Of a stretch of 64,000 nucleotides of DNA, positions 37,658 through 49,757 are shown piece by piece. The notes beneath the pieces were generated by a model. It did no database searches. It was not told the origin of the DNA and was given only the letters and a program-made list of their open reading frames with translations. How positions within the stretch are numbered: the first letter of the stretch is position 1; each line of letters begins with the position of its first letter. Origin of the DNA: Zantedeschia hybrid cultivar (taxonomy: Eukaryota > Streptophyta > Magnoliopsida > Alismatales > Araceae); NCBI GenBank assembly GCA_030544215.1, contig JARZZO010000002.1, positions 74,221,150-74,285,149 of the forward strand, written 5' to 3'. The position numbers and the translations under genes were made by a program.

Positions 37658-37890
37658 TTACTTGCTATATCGGCAGCTAGTGCTGCATCGATACTGGTGC
37701 AGTCAAAATTTTAAAAAAAAATTAATTTGTTAGGTCATCCTAAACATATCCCATGTGCCCAAGAAACTCGATCTCCGATTAAATGATCTAAAAAATCAAA
37801 ATTGATTATTATGCTTGACCTATTTAGGTCACAATTTACTGTTTATTGGAGTTCAACTTTTGATTTTTTAAGGTCATTTTAAATAACTCT
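37658..37890. mobile_element. family B MITE, truncated
   Basis: TTTTACTTGCTATATCGGCA start, then CATCCTAAACATATCCCATG and TGACCTATTTAGGTCACAAT in the usual order. The right end is lost. Confidence 0.5.
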
Positions 37891-39425
37891 ATTTATTTTA
37901 CATTTTTTGAAGAATATTCAGTGAATATTTATTTCTTTTAAATAATTTTTAATCCAAAATATTTATTGTTAAATCATATTAAGTTTATATAAATTAATAT
38001 TAACCTAGTTAAAATATAGAAACTTAAAGCGCAAAATTAGGGAAAGTGCTGTCATTTTAAATCAACCAAAGCGAGATCACATGCTCATGGGTCGTTGGTC
38101 ACCTTTACGACGAATAGCGTTACAGTTTGTGGGCCAATAGCAACAGCATCTAGGAGGAAAGTTCGCGAGTGGTGACGAAACATGGGCCACCTCATCCATG
38201 ACGCAAGCATTTGTCCATATCCTGACGTCTGCTCGGCAGCATGGCCCCGCTTCGTTGACTGGTTGACTTCACGTACGCACGTGGTTTTATATTTGTGGTT
38301 AGTAGGCATTGTTTGGAATAACATGTAAAAAGATGATTTTTTTTATTAAAATCGTTTTTGTGACCTGATTGTGCAAAGTTGAATTTTTAAAATTCGTTTC
38401 TCTTATTTGAAATACGAAAGATTTTATAATTTTTTAGATGCAACCATATTCAGTGGGGTCTCAAGATCCTATTAGATTTTATTAAGTCTATTGTCTCAAT
38501 ATAAAGTAGTCTGTTTAGGATCCCACTGGTTCAGCCTAAGATCTCATTAGTCTAATCTAAGATCCCATATAATCTAGTCCAAGATTTCATTGACCCAATC
38601 TTATTTACGACCTAATGTTTCAATGACCCCACCAGATAAAATTTCTGCATCCGCCCACTAGATAAAACGAATGAAAAGAAAAAGAGAAGGGAAAAGGATA
38701 TATATCCTTGGCATCACGTTGCCATTCTTTAACAGCAACTCTTTAGCCCCTTTTACGAGGGAGGAAGAAAGAGAGAGCTTTTTTCGGCACTCTACTATTT
38801 GACTTGCACATGATTGTGGTTGGGGTGAGAGTCGAGTAAGTGGATAGTCGAAGTAAATTTAACCTCGAAAACCTAAACAAAGACCTAGTTTTATCATGGT
38901 ATGTGACTCTGTGTCTGTGTTTTGTAGACGAAAATTTCCCCAAAATAGAGTTTTGGCACTTGACAGTCGCAGTGTCATTGATCCAGATCAGGTATTCAAC
39001 TCATTAAACTTAATAAGCTTGGGTTTAAGTAGAAGCATAAATATTAATGAATGTTAAGCATTTGTGATCCTCTCCTGTATGACTGATGCCTCCACTAGAA
39101 GACATTTGCACATTTATAGTGCACAGTAGAGTGAACATAAGAAGAGTAGCCTAGTATATCTTATGCTATACGCCGGGTATAATAAACCAAAAGTTGAAGA
39201 TTAGAGTAGAGGACTGAGGAACGTTCTCATTCGTTGACTACTTGCCTTATAATACTGCAGAATGGACACATATACTGCCTATAGAAATTTGGACGGCCAC
39301 TAGCATTTTGCCGTGCATTCACGCGGCTCCACAGTTATTTTAAATCTCATTCACGACTTTTTTTTTTTAGATTTTTGTATATATTTTTATGTAAATTATT
39401 TTATTTGCACTTGAGTGATACTTAA
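37891..39425. other. intergenic, nothing recognised
   Basis: A diverged ATTGTTTGGAATAACATGTA stretch near 38308 recalls MITE termini but has no partner. Confidence 0.35.
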
Positions 39426-39608
39426 TGTACACTTTGGTGTGCAAATTTGATAAGGTAGATTACACACTCTAATGAGATGTCTTGGAATGTCTTCCCCACC
39501 AATTCATGTTAGGATGGTGAGGGACAAGTCCACATGGGTGTGGACACTCCAAGTCACCCATTAGAATGTGCAATCTACTTTATCAAAATTTACATGCCAG
39601 GGTGTACA
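39426..39608. mobile_element. 183-bp foldback MITE (family F)
   Basis: The left arm TGTACACTTTGGTGTGCAAA, followed by TTTGATAAGGTAGATTACAC, is mirrored by the right arm (GTGCAATCTACTTTATCAAA, then TTTACATGCCAGGGTGTACA). The arms are about 75 bases each around a small loop. Flank duplication is unclear. Only this copy was noticed. Confidence 0.75.
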
Positions 39609-41216
39609 ATATGACTTTTCTTTTGCACTTATAGATGTAGCACTCACATATTGTTATAAGTACTCCCAACAATTAGAAGGGTTGTGGTCATATACTTACA
39701 ATCAAAACGCTGTGAACTCTAATAGAATATGTCAAGAAAATTTTGATATTTTTTGTATATATATATATATACATCAGAATTCATCAAAACTGTCAGAAGT
39801 TTTCTAACATATTTAATTAGAGTTCATGATATTTTGATGAAAAGATATAATTGTACTTGTAGGGGTCAGAAATTGATCCGATGCTGAGGACCGTCCGATC
39901 CAATATCTAGCTACTCGTCCACAATAGAATTTATTTAAAGAGGAATACACATTAATGTAAAGACCTACAGTAAGAAGAGAGACAGTTAGAGGGTCCCCAT
40001 TCTAAGTTAGAGAAAGGCCCTCCAGTGTCTAAGTCAAATCTTTTAGTCGAAGGAAACGGAATGGCTAAGATTTTCTTGGGTGTAAGCGTGCGTAAGAATG
40101 TACCTTGTTCTGGAGGGAGGCTGGCATACTCCCTTGGGATGAGGCATTAGAGGGTGGTTCCATAACGGCTCCAGGATAATCCACGATCAGGGCCCCTTAA
40201 TTGAGGGGGATCATTTGCTTCTAGGTTGGAGTGCGCAATCTCCTCTCTCCATTTCTGGCGAAGATCGTGGGACCCTGCCACTAGGTTGGCTCTTATCGGT
40301 ATATTGATCGTGACTCCCGTTGGTTGACAGGAGTGAGGGAATTCAAATTGTTCCAAGAGCCCCTTTCTTCTCTGAAAGTCGAAAGTCTCGATCTTTGTGC
40401 CTTGAGGGGCTTTGGCTTTGCTTGTAGGTGCTGAAAATTTGCTCGTGTGATTAATGTGAAAAACTATGTTGTTTAGGGTAAATTAACCTATTAAAAAAAA
40501 TGCAACTAAGGTGCTGTGATCGCCAGAAACTTTTAACTAAAAAGCTTCAAAAGAGTTTTGATCGCCTACCTGTTTAAACGCGGGAGAATGAATCCTTGGT
40601 TCCCCTCCTTCAGCCGGCTGAAGAAAGAGAGCCTCTTTGTTTTTTCGTTCTTGCTGTTGAATGTTGAGGATCGTCCAAAAGTTCTCTTGGCTTTTGCTTA
40701 ATTTCCCTCTTTTTGATTTCTTGTTATTCAGTTGTTGGATGCAGCAGACAGAGAGACAGAAAAATAAAGGAGAAATATTGATGAGAATCTAAATAGAAAT
40801 AATATCAAAGCTAACCATGGTTGTAAACATGTATAAACAGCAACTCACTTGTTTTAAATGACTTTGAAACCCCTTTAGAACAGATGGGTTTTGGAAAATT
40901 GATGATGTGGTGTGTGTTGCATGAAGTGAATATGAGAGAATGAAACTAATGAATGAAAATGAAATTCTAATATGAAAAAACTTATGCCCAGTTGGAGAAG
41001 CCTTGAAGGATGAAGATCTGGAAGAAGGATGCCGTCTTCTGGAAATGGCAGCGCTCCGGCGTGGTTGCTTCGATCTCCAAATTGCTATAACGCTGTGGCT
41101 CAATAATTCTCTCTCTCCTCTTTTTTTTAACTCCTTGATAGGCAAGGTATTTATAGGCATTTTCTGCGTTCGCGATTAACATAGAAAAATCTAGGATTTA
41201 TCTACCTTAATCGACA
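39609..41216. other. intergenic, possible LTR remnant
   Basis: 39860-40450 has LTR-like phrases (GAGGACCGTCCGATCCAATA), which echo GATCGGACGGTCCCCACCGA at 33171 in reverse. No bounded element can be shown. Confidence 0.3.
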
Positions 41217-41560
41217 GATAATCACTGATTAATTCATCTTTATCTGTAATTATCTAAAACGCGTCCACCGTGGCTGACGCCTTTCAGATTAATTAAGATA
41301 AGGATAAATATCCGGGAAAACTTATCTTTATCTTTATTAGCTAAAACGCGTCCACTTGTGTAGACGTCTTTTACTCTAATTAAGATAAGGATAAACATCC
41401 GGAAAAGAAGTTAAGACAGCTTAGGAAACTTAAATCGCGTCGACATTAACAAACGCCTTTTAGTCAATAAACCAATTAATTAAAATTCAAATTTAAACGT
41501 TAAAATAGGAATAAACTCTAAATGGCGTCCACATGGGCCGACGCCTTTTAGGATTCTTCA
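41217..41560. repeat. four diverged ~88-bp tandem units
   Basis: A GCGTCCAC...GACGCCTTTT core recurs at 41261, 41348, 41437 and 41525 (spacing 87-89). TTAATTAAGATAAGGATAAA-like sequence lies between some copies. The core is itself partly palindromic (GGCGTC/GACGCC). Confidence 0.75.
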
Positions 41561-41760
41561 TATTTTAACTGAAATTTGAGCTAAAATCAATTCAATTGAT
41601 TAACTTAAACATGTCTATTCGACCCGACACTCAAAAATATTAATAAAAATTAATCAGTGATTAATTATCAGACCATTCTGAGGCATTATTATATGATATG
41701 AAATTTACTCAAAATGACGTCAAAATTAGCGTGTCTACATTGCTGAATTAAAGCGATAGG

Positions 41761-42455
41761 TTGTAGACTCCCGAGAGTTTGGCTCTCTTGAGAGTTAGTG
41801 GCATCTCTCGAGAGATTGGTTCTTTCGGAGCGTGAGGTTCAAAGGGCGATGACCCTCTTGAGGGTTAGTCTTTTCGGGAATTTGGGCCTCTTACCATGGG
41901 CCTTAGCTAGTAGCATGCCTATTATAACCCGAAGAAGGTCACTTGACTCCTCCACGTGATGCCTCGTGGGCCGCAGGTCCTTAGGCCTTCGACTATTAGG
42001 CCTGAATGGACTGAAATCCAATCATCCTTCGTCGGCGCCGTTTCAGAAAATATGAGGAGTACTTAGAATAAGATGCGAAAGTCATAGTGTACATGAATAT
42101 ATCTACAAAGGGCGATGACCCTTTGTAGACTCCCGAGAGTTAGTGGCATCTCCCGAGAGATTGGTTCTTTCGGAGCGTGAGGTTCAAAGGGCGATGACCC
42201 TCTTGAGGGTTAGTCTTTTCGGGAATTCGAGCCCCTTACCATGGGCCTTAGCTAGTAGCCTGTCTATTATAACCCGAAGAAGGTCACTTGACTCCCCCAC
42301 GTGATGCCTCGTGGGCCGCAGGTCCTTAGGCCTTCGACTATTCAGCCTGAATGGATTGAAATCCAATCATCCTTCATCAGCGCCGTTTCAGAAAATATGA
42401 GGAGTACTTAGAATAAGATGCGAAAGTCATAGAGTGTACATGAATATATCTACAA
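41761..42455. repeat. two 345-bp tandem units
   Basis: The unit from TGTAGACTCCCGAGAG through GGTTCTTTCGGAGCGTGAGG and CACGTGATGCCTCGTGGGCC to TACATGAATATATCTACAAA is present twice, 345 bases apart. There are a few substitutions and one roughly 20-bp length difference near the junction. GC-richer than its surroundings; probably part of a transposon. Confidence 0.85.
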
Positions 42456-43796
42456 AAATATCTTTTTTAGCCAAGTGGGGCACTATATAATTACATGTTC
42501 TTCTCAATGGCGAATTCTAATTTGAACATTCTCAAATAATTTTTGATAGAACTTTTTTTGCACCGCTCCACGAGAGTTTCGCTTATATGTATGGCTGTCA
42601 ATGGATACACCCAACTCGATACTCTGGTACCTTACCCTTGTTAAGCAGGTTCTTTTCACTTTTTGGGCTATCTTTAGGGAGTATTTGCATTCTAAACATT
42701 TTCTCAGAAAATAGAGAACCGTGAAAAAATATTTCCTCGAAAAGTAAAAAATTGCAAAAGTATTTTCTCATAGAAAAAAACACATATTTGCAAATCTCAT
42801 AAGAAAATGAGTGATCAAAGTGGAGAGAGGGTCATATGGGAAAAAATGAGTGTTACAAAAGTGCAAAGTACCCGGTAAATATTTCTCCACGGAGAGGGAT
42901 GAGGAAATAAATCTAAGGGAAAGAGAGAATATTTCGGGTGTATGAAAAATATTTTTCCAACTAACTTTTTCTCGCGTTTGCAAAACATATAAAAGTTAGT
43001 TGGAAAAATATTTTCCACAAAAAAATTAATGATGGACAATTTTAAGTCGCTATAGCATTGTATCATGTTTTACCTTTTTTTATGAGAGAAGTGTAGTGTT
43101 TCTCCTCGGCTACTATGTTGGTTGGAATTATTTTTTGTCAAGTAAAGAATATATAGATACCAATTCATCTTAAACTGGTAGATTATTTTTTTTTATCAAA
43201 AGACCTAACTCCGAAATCTAAGCCGGTCTTGGATTTAAAAACAAAGAAGTGGGCAAAGGGTGAAAAGATCTAGTGCATAGTTAGCCAAGGGTTGAGAATT
43301 CTCGGTTGCTATATATGTTATCCTGGTCACGATATCTCTACGCGAGACAGGAGAGGTGATGGCCTCGGCCCTCGGTGAGCTCAGCTACAGATAGACTGTG
43401 CCAAAAATGTCACAGTTGATTGCCGACTTGCCTGTATATAAAGGATGGGAAAGGAAACCCAAGTGGATCTCAAGGTTAAGGCCAGGGCCTTTCACGGCTT
43501 CTTTATTGGTTCCCATAGACTTATGTTAAAAAAATGCTTCATTCGATCTTTGACTTGTTTGGACAAGTCCTAACCATGGATTAGGAGAAGGGTGAGGAGG
43601 AAAAGAGAGCTAAGGAGGAAGCCGAGGTGGAGGCTAATTAAGCAGGCGATGCATAGTTGATGATGTCTAAAATTAGAGTTGCCTCTGCCAAACAAATTGA
43701 ATGACCCTATTTGACAAAGAACATAGATAGTGTGTCCTCAAAGTTATCTTGGATGGGGATCCTCTAGCGTCCTTTTGCTGTGATCTCCTACTCCCT
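42456..43796. other. intergenic including a foldback element at about 42680-43045
   Basis: The paired AGTTAGTTGGAAAAATATTT and AAATATTTTTCCAACTAACT (42940-43016) form a hairpin. GTATTTGCATTCTAAACATT at 42678 is a likely MITE end, related in wording to sequences at 44745-45195 and 45540-45665. No coding gene is seen. Confidence 0.4.
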
Positions 43797-44284
43797 CAGC
43801 ATCACTTTAATTAGATAATAGGAGAAGAATAAGGATAAATAAGGAGAGAATAAACATAATTTTGTTTTGGTAAGTGGTGGCTTATGCCGGTGCATAATAA
43901 TACATTGGGCCATTTTGATTGGAGAATAGGAGAAGAATAAAAGAGAATAAGGAGAGAATAAGCTTAATTTAGCTTTGACAAGCGGAATGGCTTGACAGAG
44001 AATAAGGAGAATAAGCAATTCGACTTTAGACCCAAGAATTGCTTATCCTTCTTATTCCGTCAGTGGGTCCCACAGAACTATCAAAATTAAGCACCTCTTA
44101 TTCTAATATACACTATTCCGGATAAGTAATTCCGGATAACCTATTCTGCAAACAAATTGGGGATCCAGAGAGAATAAGTCTTATTACGTAAGCAGGCCCC
44201 ACAAAACTATCAAATCGAAACACTTCTTATTCTATTATATCAGTAGATCTCACGTAATAATTTATTCCGCAAACAAAGTAGGGC
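43797..44284. mobile_element. nested pair of family A MITEs
   Basis: An outer copy (left part 43797-43906, right part 44165-44284, ending CAAACAAAGTAGGGC before TTA) is split by an inner copy (43907-44164). The inner copy starts GGGCCATTTTGATTGGAGAA and ends ATTCTGCAAACAAATTGGGG. After the inner copy, the outer sequence resumes at the expected internal position. The inner target duplication is not clear. Confidence 0.75.
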
Positions 44285-44335
44285 TTAAGCATCTACATTC
44301 ATTTGGTAGTATGAAAAACTTAAAAGTCAACGTAA

Positions 44336-44676
44336 ATTTTACTCCATAGAGTGTAACTTACGGTACCGCTTTAGTTTTTTTTTTTTAATTCAATCGGACG
44401 GTGTAATAGTCAGTTATATTTTGTATTTTTGTATTTTTCTAAAAAAATTATGATAGGTCCCATCATGCTCGACATTACTCAAAAACGTATAAAAAATAAA
44501 AAATCATCACTATTTCGTTGGCTTGATTTTTTACTTTTTAAATATTTTTAGGTTGTCCGATCTAAGTTTAGATTGTATGTGCATGTCAAGAATGATGATG
44601 CCCACAGTAAAAAAAATTTCAAAGAAAATAAAAATTCTGACCTACACCCTACGTGGTGCAGCAAGCATAACTCATA
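44336..44676. mobile_element. family B MITE
   Basis: Right end CTACGTGGTGCAGCAAGCAT; internal blocks AATCGGACGGTGTAATAGTC and GTTGTCCGATCTAAGTTTAG. Termini are degenerate. Confidence 0.55.
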
Positions 44677-44739
44677 TGCATCTACTCTACTTCTACCTAA
44701 GGCAGTACTTTCCACCTAAGACATATATGTCGGAAACTA

Positions 44740-45200
44740 AATAAATAAATTCAACATGTTAATTTGAAATAGAACTCTTCTACAACTAAATAAATATATG
44801 AAGATATTTTAAGAAAATATTTTTAAAAAAATTGAACAAATAAAATATTTTCTTAAAAATATTTTCATAAGCATGAAATGATATATTATGTTTTCATTTT
44901 TCTTGTTATTGTTTTCTTAGAAAAGCTTTTTCATTAGAATACATTTTGCATAGAACCAAAGGACCCCATATTAGCAATCATGTACTATAAAAATTCTTAT
45001 ACGAGTAAACAAATGTATGAAATTATTTTTTTCAGAAAATGTTTTACGAGAAAAACAAATAATTGAAAGATTTTTAAGAAAATATTTTTAGAAATACCAA
45101 GTGGCATATATTATTTTTTATTTTCTTTGTAAATTTAGTTTTCTTAGAAAATCTTTTTCATTGAATATATTTTACGGAGAACCAAATGCACACAATCAAA
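44740..45200. repeat. AT-rich MITE-like repeats (family E)
   Basis: Two related stretches with TTTTCTTAGAAAATCTTTTTCATTGAATAC-like wording (given here only as a description) end in GAACCAAATGCACAC- or GAACCAAAGGACCCC-like ends. A third copy ends TAACCAAATGCATCC at about 45665. Confidence 0.45.
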
Positions 45201-45204
45201 ATTA

Positions 45205-45452
45205 TGCAAGTTGTCAGTATTTTTAATTTTTTTAAAAAAAATTAGATAGCCGCAATCCAACTTATATGTCCGTACAGTCCGATCTTTGATCGGATGACAA
45301 AAAAAAATCAAAATAAAAAACTGACTCTAAATGATGTAGGGCATTGTGGGGCGCGGCTAAAAAAAATTTAAAACAATATTTTTTCGAATCAAAAATATAG
45401 GCGCAGCTGGCATAATGAAGGCTGCCCATGCGGCAAGTTATTCTCATACTAG
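45205..45452. mobile_element. family B MITE
   Basis: TTATATGTCCGTACAGTCCG and GATCTTTGATCGGATGAC mark the left inner block. The right end is CTGCCCATGCGGCAAGTTAT. The central phrase is partly deleted. Confidence 0.55.
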
Positions 45453-45912
45453 CAATCATATAGTCGAAATTTTTTTTATAAACAAACAAATGTATGAAGT
45501 CATTTTCAGAAAAATATTTTATATGAAAATAAATAAATTCAAAAGATTCAAAAATATATTTCCAAAAATACCAAAGGATTGATTTTGATTTCCTTTTTCT
45601 TGTAAATTGATTTTCTTTTAAAAAGTATTTTCATGTGAATCTATTTTAGGTGTAACCAAATGCATCCTAAGTGGCTTGGAGACGAGCAACAAAAAAAGGA
45701 GAGACTTTTCTCTTTTCAATATTTGGGAATCATGGGAAACTATGAAGGAGACCAGGGGATCTGTTGTCCTAAAGAGTTCGATGGTCCAATCAATGAACGG
45801 GCCCCCACGGCATGTGAGGAGTGCATGAGCCGTAAAAATGGCAAAGATTCTAGATGGCCTCTTACATTGGCTTACCTGGCAGGGGCGGCTAGGAGATCCT
45901 GTAAGGCTTATA

Positions 45913-46045
45913 TGTAAGAGTAATACTTACTTAATGCCTCCTCTAATAGCAAAATTGAATTTTTTAAAGTTGCCTCCGAGGTCTATCTAGTCATACAGTG
46001 TAATGCTTGATCGGGTGATCCAAAAAAATCTATTGGACTCGGCCC
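45913..46045. mobile_element. family B MITE, left half only
   Basis: Starts GAGTAATACTTACTTAATGC and runs to GATCGGGTGATCCAAAAAAA, then breaks off after GGACTCGGCCCATTA. Confidence 0.55.
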
Positions 46046-46483
46046 ATTAGCATGGAACCTAAGCCACCCTATCCTCATTTTCTAAAAAACAAATTCCCTT
46101 GAGAGTTATGGAAGGGGATAATATGGGGTATGAAGTGAGAAAAAAATATTTGGAGGTGATAAAAAATGTTCAACTGTTATTTCTAGGATAACAAACTCAC
46201 TTGCTCAACATTTTTACACGTCCAGTGATCTGGAAGGCATAAGTATGAAGGGATCAAAAAGTACGAATCTCACTTTCAGGAAAATAAAATCACTTCCTAA
46301 CACTTTTGTAACCCCCGTTTTTTAAGAGATCGGATTCAAATCACGAAGAAAACACCGGATGAAGCATGGTGACAGGGACATTCGGGACCATGGGGTTAAA
46401 CTCGGGGTCTTCCACACAAAAGCAGGATGGTGGGACCGCTATACGCCATCGCGTACGGCTCACGTAGACCTGAATCTGAAGTT

Positions 46484-46855
46484 GAGTAATACTTGCTGTA
46501 TAGAGGATGCAGTTTACACCACCTTTTAGGGCAGTGGATAAATAAAATTAAAAAATTAAAAAAAGTTGTAGGTGGACTCCAAAGTGTCCTACATGTTCGT
46601 AAAAGCTGATCTTCGAGCGGACGACCAAAAAAATCTGAAAAATCAAAAATTATTATTGGATTCGGCCCATTAAGGATACTTTTTAGTGTTCATTGAAATT
46701 TATTTTTTTATTTTTCAGATTTTTTTAGGTCGTCCTATCAGAGATCGACCTGTATAAACACGTAGAACACCTCAGAACCCACTTTAAAAAAAAAATTATT
46801 ACCTACTGCACTGAGGGGCACTGTAAACCCTGCGTATACACCCTGCAGAAATTAG
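46484..46855. mobile_element. family B MITE
   Basis: Starts GAGTAATACTTGCTGTATAG. It contains both inner blocks (CTACATGTTCGTAAAAGCTG; GAGATCGACCTGTATAAACA) and the centre GGATTCGGCCCATTAAGGAT. The right terminus is eroded around 46850 and no TSD is visible. Confidence 0.65.
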
Positions 46856-47546
46856 ATTACTCAAAAAACAAAAACAAAAACTCTTACTAGGTTCATTTTT
46901 TTCTTGTTTTATTTGTCCTTTAAAGATACTTTAGATTTTAAAGTAAGAGAAATTTATTTAGTATGATTTTAGTGGATTATATTTTTATATTACGTTATTG
47001 ATAAGAGAGATTTAATTTGAGCAATTTACTTCTCTTAAGGAATAATTATTTTTCGCACTTCAAATTTCACTTTCATAGTTTCTGTTTTTGACTGTTAACT
47101 ATTCGAGGATCTACCGGTAACTACTTCTATCCGATATTAAAAAACATCGGATACACACTTTTCTGATAATTAGAGAATAGTTAACGGATATATAGTCTAT
47201 TTGCAGAAACGGAAGTTGACATCCCTATTGCTCATGACACAGGGATTTTAAAAAAAAAGAATATTAGAACCGTCTAACCTGTCTCCTTGAGAACAGGTGA
47301 TGGACCGAGGTTAACTAACCATTTGCTGTGTAGATAATAATTGAATTCTCACTCCGAATACACTATTGTACCACTCTATTTTTCTTGCTTTCAATATTGA
47401 TATTTTTCTATAGATGGGAGTATATAAGTTACACACATAACATTTATAATTAAGTTACCCAATAACACTTGCAACTAACTTTGAGGGAAAGATCATCTGT
47501 GACTCTAATTGACCGAAGTTGATCCACCCAAGCCTCTAACAATTCC
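46856..47546. other. AT-rich intergenic, nothing recognised
   Basis: No gene or bounded repeat is supported. Confidence 0.35.
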
Positions 47547-47942
47547 CTCCCACGTAGGAATGTAAATTAGGCGGGCTGGGTTGGGCTGTGATATCTGGGT
47601 CTAACTCCAATTTAAAATAGCTCAGTCTAATTTTAGTTCAGCTCAAGTTTAACCTAAATTTAGTCCAAATTTAATTATCAGTGGGTTGGGTTGAATTAGG
47701 TTGACCCTATTTATAAATAATTTGTTAGAAATATTTTACCTTTTTTATGAATTATTATAAAAGTCAACAAATTAATTGGACCAGTCTATTTTCAATTTAA
47801 CCCGGTCCAGATTTAACTAATATCATTTCAAATTTAGATCAACCTAATTTATATAACTTGGACCAGCTCAATTTCATTTACTATGGGCTGAGTTGGGCTG
47901 GGTCACAAGTTGGCACACCCAATTAACACCCCTACTCCCACG
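47547..47942. mobile_element. hAT-type non-autonomous element, exact 8-bp TSD
   Basis: The element is 47555-47934 (380 bp), starts TAGGAATGTAAATTAGGCGG and ends CCAATTAACACCCCTA. CTCCCACG flanks both sides (47547-47554; 47935-47942). An 8-bp duplication with TA(G)GGG ends fits hAT. The interior is built of GGGCTGGGTTGGGC-like words and their mirrors. Confidence 0.85.
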
Positions 47943-48357
47943 TGGAGTGTAGAAAATTTGCAAAAAAGCCCGTGCATGTTGAATTATTTAGGTTTACGTC
48001 CATGTCGAATTATTTTGGCTCAACATGTGAGTGCTTTTCTTGTAATTCTAAGGTTTACGTCCTTGTCGTAGATGATCTCCCTCAAAGCCAGAGGATATCT
48101 ACGAGCTAAGGTGGCATGTCTGCACTCGCTTCCAAAAATTTCAGCAGTGTCTTCGATCCACCCCGTGACTCAACAATATTTGGATTCCTATTATTGATGA
48201 AAGGCCAATTATTTACCATTTTAATGTCATATTAGAAAGGTATATATGGTACATGATAATGGAATTCATAATTGAGTTGTGGAACTTTTAAAAGTTTAAA
48301 ATGTAACGATGTCAGCAGGAATTTAGAATCCACATTTTAGGAGCATGAAAAAAATAT

Positions 48358-48580
48358 AAGCGTCGCTTTGATTGGAGAATAAGAGAAGAATAAAAATGAA
48401 TAAGGAGAAAATAAACTTAATTTTACTTTGACAAGCGGAATGATTTATACCGGTGCATAATAACATATTCGGAGGATAAGACAATAAGTCATCTGACCGT
48501 AGACTAAAAAATTATTCATTCTTCTTATTCTATCAACCAATCTTATAAAACTATCAAATCAAAACATCGAAAAGAATAGA
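48358..48580. mobile_element. family A MITE, right end missing
   Basis: Left end GTCGCTTTGATTGGAGAATA and the internal blocks are clear. Sequence breaks off after AACTATCAAATCAAAACATC, before the usual right terminus. Confidence 0.7.
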
Positions 48581-48777
48581 GGTCCTCTAGGCGTGCACTA
48601 TTGGTAACAAAGGGGGGGCTAGGTACCCGCAAAAATCGGCTTCAAGTGAAAGGAAATTTTAGCAAAGAGCATCACTTACTAACACTGGCCTTTCAACGTG
48701 TAGTATGCGTGCACACTAGTGCACATATCGGAGTGTGCACTTAATATTATCTTTTAACAAAGAGAATAGATCTTTTC

Positions 48778-48930
48778 AGTACATATTTGGATGGAGTGAA
48801 ACGATAATGAGAGAATGAGGATCTAAATATTTGTCAAATTTTAAAATTATATAAAAAGATTTTTTACAATATTTGACCACCTTTCTCTCTCAATATATAC
48901 TACTGGATTCTAATCTAAACATGCGTTGAG
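48778..48930. mobile_element. family D MITE copy
   Basis: GTACATATTTGGATGGAGTG on the left is mirrored by TGGATTCTAATCTAAACATG on the right; related to 13967-14107. Confidence 0.5.
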
Positions 48931-49220
48931 AAGATGGTCTTTAAGAGATACCTCTCTTCTCTGTACTGTTAAACTTCGGTTCAACAGTACAATGAGAGAT
49001 CTCCCCATTCGATACACATACAAACAGTACGGGCACATGCCCAGTATCAGCCAGAGATGGACCCGTACAAAGTTGACACCAGAGCGGACATTGCATACAG
49101 CACTCGCCTCTGCCTCGAACGAGATCGTGTAATAACTTTCCACAGTCGATCCTCAGATCGAACGGCATGGGCGAGGTGCTGTTGGTGTTTACGCAGCTAT
49201 AAATATCTGAGTCCGATTCC

Positions 49221-49707
49221 TCTCAGTAAAAATTTAGAAGGAACTTCAGCAGTAACCAGTGAGAAAACGTCATGTGTAAAGTTGATCCATCGTTCGAGAC
49301 GCATCACACCCACTTTGACAATTTTTTCCATGTTATCGGTTCAGCAAATTTCAAATACTACGTAGAACATTTAAATGCTACGCAGAACACTTAGATACTA
49401 CGCAAAAGACTTAAATACTACCAAGAGTACTTAGATACAACACATGACACTTAAATACTACTAAGAGCACAAGATTATAATCATAATTTAAAATACACTT
49501 CAACATATAGTGGTAATTATGTGTTCTTAGTAGTATTTAAATGTTCTGTGTAGTATTTAAGTGTTCTGCGTAGTATTTAAAATTTATTAAACCGATAACA
49601 AGGAAAAAATTGTCAAAGTGAGTGGAATACGTCTCACGACGGATCAATTTTACACATGACATTTTCTTACTGTTATTACTGAAGTTCCCTCCAAGTTCCT
49701 ACTGAGA
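49221..49707. repeat. 487-bp hairpin built partly of 20-bp repeats
   Basis: Left arm (from TCTCAGTA, then GGAACTTCAGCAGTAAC, GTCATGTGTAAAGTTGATCC and CACTTTGACAATTTTTTCC) is mirrored over roughly 200 bases by the right arm, ending TACTGAGA. Toward the loop each arm is a run of about 20-bp units of the type AAATACTACGCAGAACACTT: six in the left arm and at least three in the right. No flanking duplication is seen. The element ends 50 bp beyond the stop codon of the gene at 49758, so it probably lies within or next to that gene's 3' UTR. Confidence 0.85.
49583..49588 (-). terminator. possible polyadenylation signal of paralogue 2
   Basis: On the minus strand this reads AATAAA, about 170 bases past the stop codon and inside the hairpin arm. 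Confidence 0.35.
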
Positions 49708-49757
49708 ATATATACACTCCGAGGAGGCATGCAGCTACCATAGTAACTGATGACTCA

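Noticed and set aside
49340..49480. 20-bp repeats as a satellite array
   Set aside because: The repeats are confined to the arms of one hairpin, so they are treated as part of that structure.
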